Shown piece after piece: positions 1 through 13,200 of a stretch of 64,000 bases of DNA. Numbering within the stretch: the stretch's first letter is position 1; every line of letters begins with the position of its first letter. This stretch comes from Gavia stellata. Lineage: Eukaryota > Chordata > Aves > Gaviiformes > Gaviidae. The notes under the pieces were generated by a model. That model did no database searches. It worked only from the letters and a program-made list of their open reading frames with translations, and was not told where the DNA came from. Made by a program: the position numbers and the translations under genes. The stretch spans positions 6,827,001-6,891,000 of the forward strand of contig NC_082604.1 in the NCBI RefSeq assembly GCF_030936135.1, written 5' to 3'.

Positions 1-2840
1 AGTTCAGTATCTTCCAGATTCAGTATCATTAGTACTTTTATTAATAATTTGGAACATACAGTAAAGATGATGCTTTGAAATGACTGCAAGGTTATTTGTC
101 AATGAAAATGAATCTTCAACTAATTTTGGGCAAACATATTACTCAGTGTGAACTGAGTTTGCAAACAATTCCCTCAGACTACTCAAGATGTGAAATATAA
201 ATTTGAGGAGGGGCAAAATGGTAAAAAAAAATATCAAGGTTTTGAGAATCAGGCACTCCATTTGAGTACTTGAAATTACCAGTTTAAAGGCTGCCTAACA
301 TTTTTTTGAAATTAACCATTTTCAGGAGTAATGCTATATGTAATTTTGTACTAATGAATTCTAAAGAAAAGGCATTCAGTGAAATAGAAACCCAGTAAGA
401 GTAGAATCAAAACTCATACTTTTAAGAAATACCACAAGCAATTTTCTGATATTTTTATGTAGCACACAAAGTGCTGGATTAACAGGTGTTGTCACTCCCC
501 CAAAATGTTTAATGTCATCTGATTTTTCCCCAGCTAAACGGATGCTCTTGGTCACAGGACACACATGCTCACACAACAGCTCAACACTCCGATTTCCTCT
601 TACCTGTCTTGCCTTCAGGTGACAGCAGCATCTGCCTACAATAATCCTTTGTACACGTAACATCAGTGCATCTCCAACTTCAGTGGAATTATCTCACCTC
701 TCATGTACCACAATCACATGATTTTCTAGCCAGCTGCCACACATTGCTGGCTCAAAGGGATTGACTCAATTTCAGATTTACTAACAAACCAAGGTTTTCT
801 TTTTGTTCTCATTTCTGACAGATAAATCCACTGATAACAATCAGATTTCCTTTTGCTATTTCCTAAGTTCACAAACCTGCCACAGTCCCACTCATGCGGC
901 GCAGTCCAGTTGTCTGGAAGCAGCAGTGGGATCTGGCCCCTGACCGACAGCACCTCCCCACAGGTCACACTCGCGCCTACAGTGGAGTCACTGGGGGAAA
1001 CACTGCCAAGTAGTAGTCTCAGTGACTTTGTGCATCCCCCTAGAATCCTGCATCCAGCCTGTTTGTAGTCCTCATCAGCTTTCTTGCAACCATTTCCTCA
1101 CCTACGTAACAGCCCTTGTTCTAATCCCCAGGTTTTCTAGTGCTATTTAGTTATTTCTAGTACACTTTACTGAAATGCGAGTGCCTTCGATCTTCAGCCT
1201 TTCCCTTATCTGAAAACGCAGGCACTTCATCAAAGAAGATAATGGTCTGGCAAGATCTGTCAAAGCCTTATTTAGTAGTTTTTCTTAAAAATCTGTACAA
1301 CGCCTTGACTCAACAGTTACAGAATTGCTTTAGTCACATTTGACACTCTTTTCTTCAACAGATAGACTAGATTGATCCTTTTCCAGATACACTAATAACA
1401 TACATACTTCGTAGCAATTACTGGGTTAGACCTTCAGCTTTACGTACTTCTTATTTCCGTAGTCTGAGCTGGAAAGAAACCGTTCTCCCTAATACAAGCA
1501 TGTTAAGCTCTGAGTGCATTCTGTGTGCAGATACAGTTATTCCCATTATCACTCACTGATTCCAGTAAGTCATCCCGCCTCTGACCTCCAGCACAGTACC
1601 AACATCCCTATGAAAAGCAGAGGTATAATTTCAAGGCCATCTCCTCAGTTAATATTTAGCAGATCTACTTTTTCTCCATTCTCCTCTCTCTCTTTTTTTT
1701 ATATTTTATTTTAGCCATGTAAACAAAAATCTTTCACTAATTGTTTTTTGATTTCTTTAGCAAAGTCCAGCTCCATTTGGTAGTGCTTATGAGCTACCTG
1801 TCACTTTTTGTCCTCCAAAGCAGAGATTCCCCTCTTGATCAAGTTCTTAAAACCTCTTCACTTACTCCTAACATTTCTTTCGAGCTACTTGGTTGGCTGA
1901 GCTGGACTGGAAACTTTAACTACCAATTTCTTCTCCTTCATTAGGATTTTTTGTGATTTTGATTTAAAGAGGTTATCAAAAAGCACTTTTAAGGCATAGT
2001 TTGTTAAAGCGTATGTCTATTTTTAAGAACGGTGATAACACTTTTTCCACACAAATTACACTTTTTTGAAGAACTGTATTATTAAGATGTCATGCCTTCC
2101 ATTTGCTAATCTGTGCCAGATTATCTAAGATAATCAGTTAAAATTTAAAGTACTTGCAAACCCAAAATTTAACCAATGCTGAAAGTTAAACACAAGCTAG
2201 AAAATGTGCTTACTCAATTTGCACCTAGATAAAAGATCAGTCTTCTTAAGCTGACCTTCTGAAAAACTGCATCGGATACAAGCACTATAAGAAATTAAAA
2301 TATCCATATAAATGCGGGTGTAGTAAAAGCACATCAGCAAAAGCCACATAGGGAATCACAAATATAAGAATAAAATCCCAGCTATCAGTTTGACCTGCTT
2401 TAATATGGAACAATAATTTCATTAACTTCTGTGTGGTGAAGGAACCAAACGTAAGTGTTATGGAAGTTTCAACAGATGTACAAGTTACTAGCAACAGCCA
2501 GTACACTTTAGAGTTTTTGAAAACATATGTTTGAATGGGTCAGTCTCTTCAATATCTGAATGGTGTTATCTTAAAGGGCAGGGCATGGTAGTCAGTGGAT
2601 GCTGACTACCCGCCATTGAGAATCGGGGTCCTTTATAACAGATCAAGCGACTCAAATTGGAAAGAGAAAGCTCTGTGCTTGAAATGAGGATTCACTTTCA
2701 GTAATAGCCAAAGACTGATCAAGTGTACAGCTCAAAACCAAAAAAGCCCAGAGCTGTGTTTGATAGTATCTTGCTCTGATACATCAAGGCATTAACTGGG
2801 AGCCTTACACATATCCAACCTGTTCTCTCTGTCGTTTTAG
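1..2840. other. Non-coding flank or intron upstream of GPR55
   Basis: I recognise no coding exon here. The short open frames on both strands have no familiar motifs and no good splice context. The first 2.4 kb is AT-rich. The stretch ends in a pyrimidine-rich tract and a consensus splice acceptor whose AG is at 2839-2840, so at least its right end is the last intron before the GPR55 coding exon. The 5' untranslated exon(s) and promoter were not located and may lie to the left of the window. Confidence 0.6.
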
Positions 2841-2847
2841 GGAAGAA

Positions 2848-3774
2848 ATGACCAACAGCAGCGGGGAATGCAATTTTACAGACATCGACAGCTTAGCAAA
2901 GGCCCTGCGGTTGGGGATCTCCATCCCCACCTTCATTCTTGGGCTGGTTCTCAATGCCCTGGCCCTCTGCGTGTTCTGCTGCTTTTGGAAGAAACAGACC
3001 AAAACCTCAGTTTACATGATCAATCTCGCACTTGCAGATGTCCTGCTACTTCTCTCGCTCCCGCTCAAGCTGTACTACTCTATCACAGAAGCACCCGGAA
3101 TCCTGTGCTCATTCATAGAGTCTCTGTATTTCGTCAACACATACGGCAGTATCTTCATCATTGTCTGCATTACTGTCGACAGATATATCTGCATAAGGCA
3201 CCCATTTGAAGGTCGAGCTAACCAATCCCCCAAATGGGCTATCTTGATTTGCTGTTTCATCTGGGCAGTAGCTTGGCTTTGCAGCAGCCCAATGTACGTG
3301 TTTCACAAGAAACATAATTTTAAATGCTTTTACAACATGTCAGAACAGGCGTGGAGCATCCCCCTCATTGTTTCTGTGGAAATCTTTGGATTTCTGATCC
3401 CGCTCGCAGTGATGGTTTTCTGCTCTGCCCAAAACATCTGGATTCTTCTGAATCACAAAAGTCAAGCTAAAAAGAAGGTAGAAGGTAGTGGCTCCTTACG
3501 AGTCATTATCATCAACCTCGTGGTGTTTTTGGTGTGCTTCACACCTGTCCACCTTGCGATCTGCCTACAGTGCCTGGTAAGACAGCACGTGATAGTGGAC
3601 TGCAGTCAGAAACAAACCATCAGCCTCTTCATTCAGGTGTCAATGATATTAGCCAACCTGAACTGCTGCCTGGATGCCATCTTTTATTATTTTGCTGCAA
3701 AAGAATTTCGTGAGAAAACACACCTGAAAAAGGTTATTGAACTATGTCCTGTCTTTAAGCCTTGTGCCATATGA
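2848..3774 (+). CDS. GPR55: G-protein coupled receptor 55
   Basis: This 308-residue class A receptor matches the GPR55 family throughout; in mammals GPR55 responds to lysophosphatidylinositol and couples mainly to G12/13 and Gq at the plasma membrane. The short N-terminus has N-glycosylation sequons at N3 and N9, with a third at N163 in extracellular loop 2. Seven hydrophobic segments lie near residues 22-45, 54-76, 88-111, 130-150, 171-195, 217-240 and 257-282. Family marks are D64 in TM2, K74 after LPL, the C87/C160 disulfide pair, E91, DRY at 111-113, W139 in TM4, FTP in TM6 and the NCCLD...YYF form of the NPxxY motif in TM7. The length is close to human GPR55 (319). A splice acceptor at 2839-2840 puts the ATG seven bases into the exon, with G at -3, and the coding region has no intron. 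The same-strand paralogue at 30431 and the convergent ITM2C support the assignment. Confidence 0.95.
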   Translation: MTNSSGECNFTDIDSLAKALRLGISIPTFILGLVLNALALCVFCCFWKKQTKTSVYMINLALADVLLLLSLPLKLYYSITEAPGILCSFIESLYFVNTYGSIFIIVCITVDRYICIRHPFEGRANQSPKWAILICCFIWAVAWLCSSPMYVFHKKHNFKCFYNMSEQAWSIPLIVSVEIFGFLIPLAVMVFCSAQNIWILLNHKSQAKKKVEGSGSLRVIIINLVVFLVCFTPVHLAICLQCLVRQHVIVDCSQKQTISLFIQVSMILANLNCCLDAIFYYFAAKEFREKTHLKKVIELCPVFKPCAI

Positions 3775-4487
3775 TCGGACTGCCTGCGGTAGAAGAATGC
3801 CTCTTCCTCAGCTCCCACTTGCCTCACAGGACGCCGACAGCATTATCCCTGACATAGCAGTAGACTCACTTTGGCCATGGCAGGGAGGGTGCAGAAGGGA
3901 GAAGGACAATGTTTTTCCAGTGAATGTGAACCTGTTCCATATTTTTCTTCCCTTTAAACATGAAAGAGGAAAAAATTTGGAAAAAAGAACCAGCATTAGC
4001 AAAGTGACGGAGTGACACCAAAAGAAGCATTAGCCTTGACGGTACCTACTAAATGTGAAAGGCTTGCCAGAGGAAAACTACCCAGATCACTGGAATGCCA
4101 CTTAAAATCAGCCTTTGTCATTGCTGCGCCCATTTTCCTTTTGCCAACATGATCAGAAAGTTGTTGCCAACAGCGCCAAACAGAAATAACTACTCAAAAC
4201 CTTCTTTCTAACTTAGAAGGTATCTGAGAGTTAAAAGGCAGTATCCGGCCCACAGTCTGACTCTGCTCTTTCCTTCTGTAAATCTTACAGAAGGTCACTG
4301 TTGGAGCTCATTTGCTTTGAACAGCTTGGCCAGCCTCAGATAACAGTGAATCGTCCTCCTGTAAGCATTATACACTGGTCAGGGCTGCTACACAGGACAG
4401 CAGCCCTGCTCTTCCGTGGAGGACAGGCTGCCCAGTGTACAACCCCAACGGAGTATCTTGGGTACCAGCAATTCCTTGAGCAATAAA
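3775..4487 (+). other. GPR55: Likely 3' UTR of GPR55
   Basis: This is non-coding sequence directly after the GPR55 stop codon. The first clear AATAAA on this strand is at 4482-4487, giving a 3' UTR of roughly 0.7 kb. Further AATAAA-like hexamers occur near 5176 and 5566, so longer forms are possible. The end is inferred from the hexamer alone. Confidence 0.5.
4482..4487 (+). promoter_or_regulatory. GPR55: Candidate polyadenylation signal for GPR55
   Basis: A canonical AATAAA hexamer lies about 710 bases after the GPR55 stop, followed by T-rich sequence. It is the nearest canonical signal on the plus strand. Confidence 0.5.
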
Positions 4488-6129
4488 CATTTATGATTTT
4501 CTTTGCTGAGGAATCAGCATGGGTTTCTCCTGCAATTTTAAAACTGTTTTTGCACATGAAAACCAAAAGAACCCCTTCAAATACGGCATTTAGTGAAAGA
4601 CTGTATGTGATGAACTGTATTTCAACATCACTGTATTTCTATCAAAGATATAATATGACACATGTATGAAATTCTTCTGCCTGTCTTCTCACTCTTTCTT
4701 GGAGAAGGGGAATTAGGGAAGCAAGCCCTGTATCACAGAAAAGTAAGGAGCGCCTGTCTGATATATGCCTCGCTCACAGCTGGAAGACTGGACCAGCTCT
4801 GTCCACCTCATTCCTTTAAGAAGTCCTTCTAGCCTGTACTGTACACTTCACAAAATGTCTCTGGACATGTCTGAACCCTTCTCGGTCAGCACTTCTGGTA
4901 TGTCACCACCCTTATACCGTTTGCAAGTTTAGCTCTGAGTCTAAACTAAAGGTTTCCTTGTTGCAATTTAAGCCTACCATTTCTTGTACCATTACGTTGG
5001 CATGGTTCATGCTCCTAGCCAGAAACACTTTCACATCAAGAAATCCATTTCTGTGCCTTTTAAAAACAGCTGTAAAAATGGTCTAAGATTGCTTGTAATC
5101 AAGTCTTCATTCTAGGGCAGATGTTCCCTTTATTCAAAATGTGAAAAGAAATTACCTTCTGTCTGGAGCAAATTAAAAATAAAGGGGGGCCAGTTTTGAA
5201 AATACAATGTGCTATCAGTTAATTCCCATAGAAATGATTGATTGTGCAAGTGGGCAGCTGCATATATCTAATACTGGGCCTAATGTACAAGTGTTTTAAA
5301 ACTTGTTAGTACTAAAACTATGACAACAGCTGAGGCACGCAAAGGAGCTCAGCAGCAAAGAAAGGTTTTTATCATCATCTTTGCCATTATCTGCAGAGGG
5401 GCAAGACGAAGAGCTTTCCAAAACAGTAGGTTTTCAAAACATTATTTGCTACTGCCTCAATCATTCAGAAACTTGCAGCCTTTTCAATATGAGTTAATCT
5501 TTCTTTTTTGCACCTTTCACGTTACTTTGCATATGAAATATGTGTGAGAAAGAACACGTTCTACTAAATAAACTGTATATATGAAGTGTAGGATTTGAAA
5601 ATACATTTTAATTCCCCAATCTGACAGCAGTGTATGATTCTTATCTACCTATTTCATCACAAACTTTTACCATTTTCTCCTTAAAACAGCTCCAAGACTT
5701 AGTTGGAGATTTTCCTTCCCAGGCACTACTTCAGGTTTATAACTATGGCAACCAAGAACAACTGAATAAACAGTAATAAACAGAAAAATTAAAACCAGGA
5801 AAGATGATCACACCCAGAAGTCTGGATAACTTCATAAATTTTCTGTGGAAACCCTCTCCACAAATTCTTGACAATCCCCCGCTAAGTCCCCTACAATCTC
5901 TCCTCCAAAATGCTCTGAGCTCTTGCTTTTATGATTAGCTGACCATCTGAAAATTTACGTTACCATCGATGCAATTTGTGACTCTGCAAAAATACAGCAC
6001 TTTAAGGTACAAAGTATAACACTGGCCTTTTTAAGTTAAAGCTTTTCATGCAGACGCAATGGGTGATGATAGATGCACACCCTCTGCAAGCCTGTGCACA
6101 ACACTAAACCAGTGGTACGGCTGAGATGG
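4488..6129. other. Intergenic, nothing recognised
   Basis: This is AT-rich non-coding sequence after the proposed GPR55 3' end. It has two further AATAAA-like hexamers on the plus strand (near 5176 and 5566) that could end longer GPR55 transcripts. I see no gene or repeat family. Confidence 0.5.
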
Positions 6130-6830
6130 CAGAGCCTCACTCCAGAGGCCCTATAAACTCCAGGACAGGGGAGAAGAAGCCTCTTGAAGTACAACAAGGA
6201 GAAACTTAGAGTACCGCACCCACGGCAGGAAAACCCCGTGGGCCAGCACAGGCTGGGAAAGTAGGGCTGACATAGATGTCCTCCCAAAAGGACAACCGGG
6301 GGCACCGGGCTTGATACAAGCCAGTGGTACCCCCTCTGTGTAAATATGGCAAAATTGATACCAGGACTCACTAAAAATGGGGTCAGTGAAAAAAAAAAAA
6401 AAAAGACAGTTATTAACCTCCTCTACTTGAGCTGGTAAAGCTTCACTGGAATAGGATGTCCAGCTCTGGGCCTCCCAGTTCAAGAGAGATGGGGAGAAAC
6501 CAAAGAGGTTCAAGCAGATGGTTTGCAGGATGGTTGGGAACAGGTCTGCAAGGAGAGGTTGAGGGAGCTGGACTAGTTTCATCCAGCATGCTGGAAGGCA
6601 GTGACAGAGATGCTGGAGCCAAGCGCTTCCCAGTAGTTCCCAACAACATAACATGGGATAATGACCCTTGGTTCAGGTTCAATATTGGGAAAAACTTCCT
6701 CACTAGGAGGGGCACGCAGCACTGGAAGGGGTTACCCAGAGAAGCTTTGTGATGCCCTCTCTCAGAGCTTTCCAAGACATAGCCAGACAAAGTCATGGCT
6801 GAGCTGATGTACTGTTGGAGAAGGAAACTG
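6130..6830 (+). mobile_element. CR1-type LINE fragment, 3' portion, strongly diverged
   Basis: Several blocks match the bird CR1 3' region from memory: the block after 6190 (AGTACAACAAGGAGAAAC onward), the GGGAAAAACTTCCTCACTAGGAGGGG block near 6690 and the GCACTGGAAGGGGTTACCCAGAGA block near 6720. All run in plus orientation. The reading frame is broken and no functional reverse transcriptase remains. A run of 16 A (6389-6404) interrupts the element. Both ends are approximate. Like nearly all CR1 copies it is 5' truncated; the family is well known and the age is inferred from the divergence. Confidence 0.75.
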
Positions 6831-7123
6831 GCTCCAGAGCTCCCTTTCCACTACTCCGTGACTCTCAGCAAATGCAAGTTTGTTTATTTTTTTCTCCTCC
6901 AAGACAAAAAGCCACCTCTTAGTGCTGCTGATGCTATGGCACTGGTTGTCAATAGCTCTATTGCAAGCACAGCACAAGACTGAAGAAATGCACGAGCTGC
7001 CTAAAAACTACTAGGCAGCAGCAACTGTGACCCGTCGTACAGGGCTATGATATTTAAAGTCAGGACTAACGAAGCAGTACCTTTGTCTTCAACTCATTTA
7101 TCACTAAGTACTTGGAAAAGATA

Positions 7124-7271
7124 ATTTTCTAATATTCAAAGGAATAAGTGCACATATGCAGTAGGCAGAGAGGAAAACTGTGTAGGGACTCTCAAAGATC
7201 ATTTTCTAATATTCAAAGGAATAAGTGCACATACGCAGTAGGCAGAGAGGAAAAGTGTGTAGGGACTCTCA
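7124..7271. repeat. Direct tandem duplication, 77-bp unit, about 1.9 copies
   Basis: The unit at 7124-7200 is repeated immediately at 7201-7271. Over the 71 shared bases I count two mismatches (T/C in the CACATAYGCAG part and C/G in AAAASTGTG), so the duplication is recent compared with the surrounding old repeats. It has no coding content and matches no transposon family that I recognise. Confidence 0.9.
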
Positions 7272-10200
7272 TACGCATGGGTGGGGAAGAAGTTTGATCT
7301 GCCAGGGCTAGGGAGACAGCATTCACTCATGCCATGCTCAGTCAGTGGTAGAGTCTCAGCACACTCAGGCAGGGAGAGACTTCCACTTACAGAAAGAAAT
7401 CAATGTAATTTTCTCAGTGAAAGGAACAGAAGTCAGTTTATGAAAATCAGCTGTAATAATGGGGAGTGGTGGGATCCACTATGTACAACTGGTCTACAGA
7501 CTCAGTCTGCTCATGTCATACATGGCAGCAAATTCAGAGCACAGAATCTGAAAGTTAAATTGGACTACTTTCTTCCCATTTATTACCACCAGTGCCACTT
7601 CTTTCTTGGCCAAAAGTGATTTTACATGTAAGTCCATTTCTCTAAATTTTGCCTGTTATATGAGAGCAGGCTGTCTAAGCATACTTGAAATTTCTGAAAG
7701 AAAGAAAGAGAAAGAAGGACGAGAGCCCAGCTGTGTTAGTTTTACAGGGCTATTACAATAGTCAAATCTTTAAGTACAAAAAGAGCAGATCTTTTGAGCA
7801 AGAAGGTGTCACTTCCAATTCATCGCTTTTCAAGATAAACTTATATTTAAAAAAATACGCTTAAATTCTGTCTTTGACCTGCAGCTAAGATTACAATTCT
7901 TTCTAAACCAGAATTTTACGTACAGACTCCTCTGTGAAATTTACTGTTAACTCTAGAGAATCTCCAGTTGGTTGTATTTTTATACCAAGACAAAAGCAAT
8001 GAAAAACCTCATGCAGCTTGAGAAGGTGCACAACAATTTTGTTGATGAATAAAACTGAAAAGCATTTGATATTTTAAAAACAACAACAAAAGCCTTCCTG
8101 AGTCAATACACAAGTTCACAATTTCTATATTCAGACTGCACAACAGAAGAGGTTTCTTCTCTCTTGATGTTATTCTTAATACACAAGAAAAATGGTAGGA
8201 ACCTGAATGTGAACGCCTCACATACCCAGGTCTCCTCCCAGGGACTCAGTTGTACTGTAAAGTCAAAGAAGCATCGTCCTAGTGGGGGGAAAAAAGAAAA
8301 AATAATAATCAAGTGCTAACCAAAACCACCCAAAATAATGCCTTTAAAAATCACATTTTCAGTTCTGCTCTCTTCTGTAAATTGAACAAAACCAGATGCA
8401 ATTAACCACAGTCCTTAAAGAGCAGCTGTATTTAACCTTAATTTTTCTAAGGCTGTTTCAGGACACTCAAATGAGAATAGTCACAAAAAGCGATTTTGTT
8501 TTTATCCAGTCAAGCTTCTCTAGCTGGGCCAAACCCCACACGTCTTCACAACACAGGAGAGGGCTGGCTGCTCTCGAGGGCATTTTTATCAACGGCAGAT
8601 TACTCCACCAACATCCTGCGATTAGCCTTTGTTCAATAGTGAATGTGATCCCCAAGCTGCATTTTGTAAACTCACGCAGCAATTGAAACACCGTAAAGCA
8701 TAAAAGTAGTTTGGACAAAAGGAAAAAAACCAAAACCCACCCAATAAAAACTCAAAACCACACATGGTTTGTTCCCCAAACTCCTTCCCTGTCCCTTTGC
8801 CTCGTGGGTTATATCATCTTCCATTTCCCAGGCCTGCTTGGGCACTGAACTTCAGATCAGTGCCACTCTACTAACTTCTAATGCTATAGAAGTACCATCA
8901 GAATAATGCCAGACTATTTCAAAAGCAATATTGCCCCACAAGTCCCTTTGAAATAACATATCTAAATGATCTTTAACCAAAAAATTTATGTAAATTCAAC
9001 TGGTTTAATAGCAAGTAGAGGATCTAATATGGAACTTCTTTTTATAGCCTTCATAAAACTGCTTTTATGATACTACATGATTTACCAGCTGGAAGGCACC
9101 TGAGGGAGGATCCAAGCCTAGATCAAAGCCCTGACAGTCTCCTGCCTTCTAGCAAGGGGCTGTGGTGATCATAGGTGGACACGCACCCTGCAGAGGCGGT
9201 CCAACATCATTTCATTATGATTAAATACATTAGTTAAAAAACATAAACCAGACAGTTTTTCCATCTGAGAATGATCAGCCACCGTTTCTTCCAAAGTTTT
9301 ACTCTCAAAGAAAGCCTAATAAATGTCAGTCTAGCAGTTTATCATACCAAGTAATTTCAAGTGCTCAGAAATCTGCAAAGTGAGATGAGCAGCCACCTCA
9401 CCGCCTAAGGCAGCCTCCAGATCACAAAATGAAGTTGAAATGGGTTTGAAGACTGAAACTGATCTTCAGGGAGATATCGTCCTAAACCTCACATCTTTCT
9501 GTGCTGCTCTAACCAATATCTCACTCAAAGGTTATTCTCCAACACCACAACTTAACCTGTCCAAAATGCACACAAACGAATGAAAGATAAACCGATGCTA
9601 CTCAAAGATACAGACTTCTGCCTCGCTCATCAAAATGGTTTTGCAGGTTTTTTCCCCCTCACATTCAGAACATTTTCTACTTTAGACTAATTTCTTCCTG
9701 CAAGTCTTGGGCACGCTCTCCATCCTTCCACCCAAATGCAAGGAGAGGAGCTGAGGAGAGGTAGCATCCTTTGAGGAACTGGGGAGTCTAACAGGAGAAA
9801 ACGGAGAGCGCAGACCCCACCAGCCCTGTGTACCAACCTCCCCAGCTGACTCTGGCAGCTTCCATGAGAGGCTGCAGGGACCTGCTCACCACCGGAGCGG
9901 CAAATGGCAGTGGCTCCGACAAACCCCTTATGGAGCCAGCAGGACAATGAGACCTTGGCTGTTGCACGCCAAAAGGGGACTTCAGCTTTCCCAAGGAGAA
10001 CTGTCTTTATGAAGAGGGGCAGAAATGTGCTTGCCCTGAGCCAACTGAAAAGAAAACCGCCCATCTTTGTTATTTACACAACAGTACAAATGGGAAAGCT
10101 GGCTTGGTTAGATTTCAAAACAGCATGCTTGCTAAGCATGTAGAGAAACACAGAGACAAGCTAAACACACACTCTTTGCTCTGGCTGCTCTCCCCACACT

Positions 10201-13200
10201 GCCAAAACATGGAGCATGAAGAGAATAGCTCAAAGGCTCAGTTACCAAAAGGGGTAGCAGCTTCTTCTCTTACTCTCTAACCCGCCGTGTCTGTATGGGG
10301 GAAGGAAGGCCCAGAGGAAGAGGAAAAGAGGAAGCTGCAGCATGCAGTGGAAAGTGGTTATTGCAGGGGTGAGCTGAGCCCTGCTGCCATGGGAAGGATC
10401 TTCCTGGGCAGCCCAAGGTGGCTTCAGTCCAAAGATGGAAACCTGCTCCTGGAATAAAACTGCAGGAGGCACAGAAAGCCCCTTTGACGCCTCTTCCTGC
10501 CCAAGGCAAGATTTTTGTGCTCTGTGTGCATGCCTGCCCAGCACTCTCAAAAGTCATGCCCTTTGCCCCTACACCTCACATCACGGCTCCCACCTGGCCC
10601 TCGCACAGCAGACGGACCCTGCTTCCCCGTCAGGACGCGGCAGAGCCAGACTGGGCGCACCGTGTGGTGCCCATCTTGCTACCCAGCGGAGCTGGCGACT
10701 GTCACAGGGATGGATGCTGAGACAGATCTGCATAGGCTGGGGCTTCCTTCAGCTACCGTGACTGCTTTTGAAAACAGCTAAAACTACTTCTCCTGTAAAG
10801 GTGGGTGGGTGAGAGAAGAAAACAAAAACAATGACCTCCAATTTTTTTTAAAGTTAGGAAATATTAGTCTATGGAGAATATTAGGTGAGCGATCTTGTGC
10901 TGCTTCTAAACCCATAATTGAAATGAGTTTCTGTTGGCAAGAGAGCTATTTGCATTAGAATATCAACCCTAGGAGCTGCTTGCTACAAAATCTCACCATG
11001 TGATGAGCTTTTGCAGTTCTGCTAGCTCAGTATTAGCCACAAAGCTCCAGAGAGAGAAAACTTGCCCCTTCAGCACAAACATGTCAAGTTCACGCAATCA
11101 ATCTTCTGTTTCTTTTTAATATCAGGCCCACACACAGACTAAAGCATACGTTAGCACTGAAGTACACCTTGCCAGACTAAGAATAGTTGCATTGATAGAA
11201 TGTCTTTCATCTGAGGAAGTCAGAATGACTGAAGATGAGAGAGACAATCCTCCGCTGCACAGACTGCTCTCCGTCTAGTGCCGGAAACATGGGAAGCGAA
11301 AAGGGTGAACCAGACGGGAAGTAGCCAAGCAGCCAGTGTAACTTAGGTCCTGCGAGGTGATTCTATGTCCCTGGAGTGGCACAATTCATTGCCTTTGGCC
11401 TTGTCGGAAATTTTGCTCTCATTTATTTAACTTAAAATATCTATAAAATAAATGTTGGCAGCACTCACTGCAGCATACTGCATGATAGAGGGATCACCAG
11501 AGCCAAATTCATGCAGGAACCATGAATTTTTGATTTACTTAGTTTTTAAATCACTGCCATTTCTGCCTCGCCAACAGGTCAGAGGGATGGCACTGCATTC
11601 CCCAGCACCCATCGCTCCAAGGTGAGGACTCATCCTCCCAGGAGTGAACTCAGCCACCGCTGGACTGCACACACCCCAGTCCAACAGACCTGCAGTAAAT
11701 CTGCTCTGGGGCACCAGGATGTCATCTGCGTGGTCTGATCTATACTGTCTGACACACTTCACTGCAAAAAAACCCTCACCCAGCATCTGGCACCTCCTCC
11801 ACACCATGCCCGGTTGCTTTTATACACGCTGCCTGTCCTGAAGGTCACAGTGCTTACCCATTTAAACCATAGAGGCAGCGCCATGGGGAGGCAGGGCACA
11901 CTTGCAGACCTTGTGGCAAGTCTCAAAGCTTGCCGGAGATGCAGGTGTTTTGAAGCAACCACGTCCTGCAACTTATCTCCTCACCCCTGCTCGCCACTTC
12001 CGCAAGTCCTCTATTAACCAGCGTTTTGGGCCCCAGCCCCGGACCCACATGCAGTGGCCAGCTTCCCGTGGGGCAAGGAGCGTCCCATAGACATGAGAGA
12101 TCCTATCTCGGCTGACATACGCTGCCACCATGGCAGCCCGCTCGTGGCGTGCTCCACGGCACCCAGCTCGTGCCCAGAAGTGCTGCCAAGGGCTGGCTGC
12201 TCCTTGTAAGCCATTACATTTGTGGGAGGTTTGAAAAATCAGTTGTTCCCCCCACACACACACTTACTGAAGCACAACAGCTTCAAGGACAGGCAGATTT
12301 CCATGTTAAAAGAACTGCTTTTTTGTTCAGTTTTAAGGCCCTCGTCTACCACTTCCTTTTTCGTATTTCCTGAGACCTGGCAAACTACAGTTGTACGTGA
12401 AAGACATTGTTTCACAGTCAATCTTCATTCAGACCAAGTCTGCATTTACCTAGTTCAGTGCATGGGTAAAGTCTTGTTGCAGTTCTGGAAACTGCAAACA
12501 ACAGCATTGATGCTTATGATCACCACATCAAGATCACAGACCAAAACCACTGTTCTCCTTTTAAAAAACATAGCTTTAAGTAAACACGTGAGACATTCCA
12601 ATTAAAGCTAACATAGAGAGCAGAGAAAGGCTGTAGGTTGTCCGGCCATATGAGCAATATATATATTAGAAATATAAATATTTTATCTTTTGTACGATGT
12701 GCTGAAATGAAACTAAGGTTTCATTTTGGCCCCCCACAGCAGTGCCAGGGCTCAGTGTCACTTTTCAGTTTCCCAGAGGTGCTCTCAGCAGCTGTATTTC
12801 CTAGCTGCATTTTACCACACTGTAAATATGCCACACTGTCCCCTGCAAAACAACTGCTCCCCCCTCCTACCCTACTGTAGTGCCAAGTAAAGAAACCGAA
12901 AAGGCTCCCTCAACAGTCAGTGAAGAGCTTCTGGCATCTCCAGCGAGCAATTCAACTTTTTAACATCTGGATTGCCCTCAACAAGAACCAGTCTAGCCTC
13001 CCCAAGGACAGAGGGCTGCTAGGACATCTGGGCTCTCAGATCACATGTACTCGACATCTGTTAGATACCTGCATATCTGTATGCTGCAGATGAAACCATA
13101 CAGCTGCTTATTAAGCATCTCTGCCACCCCAATCAACTCATTACTGAAAAAGATGCAGCCAATAATTACACCAAAAGCTATGTGAGCCCTGGAAAGGAGA

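Noticed and set aside
2868-3315. Several open frames overlapping GPR55 on both strands
   Set aside because: They are shadows of the receptor coding sequence in other frames and have no own domain or start context.
6151-6796. Minus-strand frames of 167 and 117 codons near 6.2-6.8 kb
   Set aside because: They are antisense readings of a CR1 fragment whose plus-strand nucleotide blocks are recognisable.
9080-9200. CR1-like wording around 'CTGGAAGGCACCTGAGGGAGGATCC'
   Set aside because: Only one short block resembles the reverse-complement CR1 end and neighbouring blocks do not follow; too weak to call.
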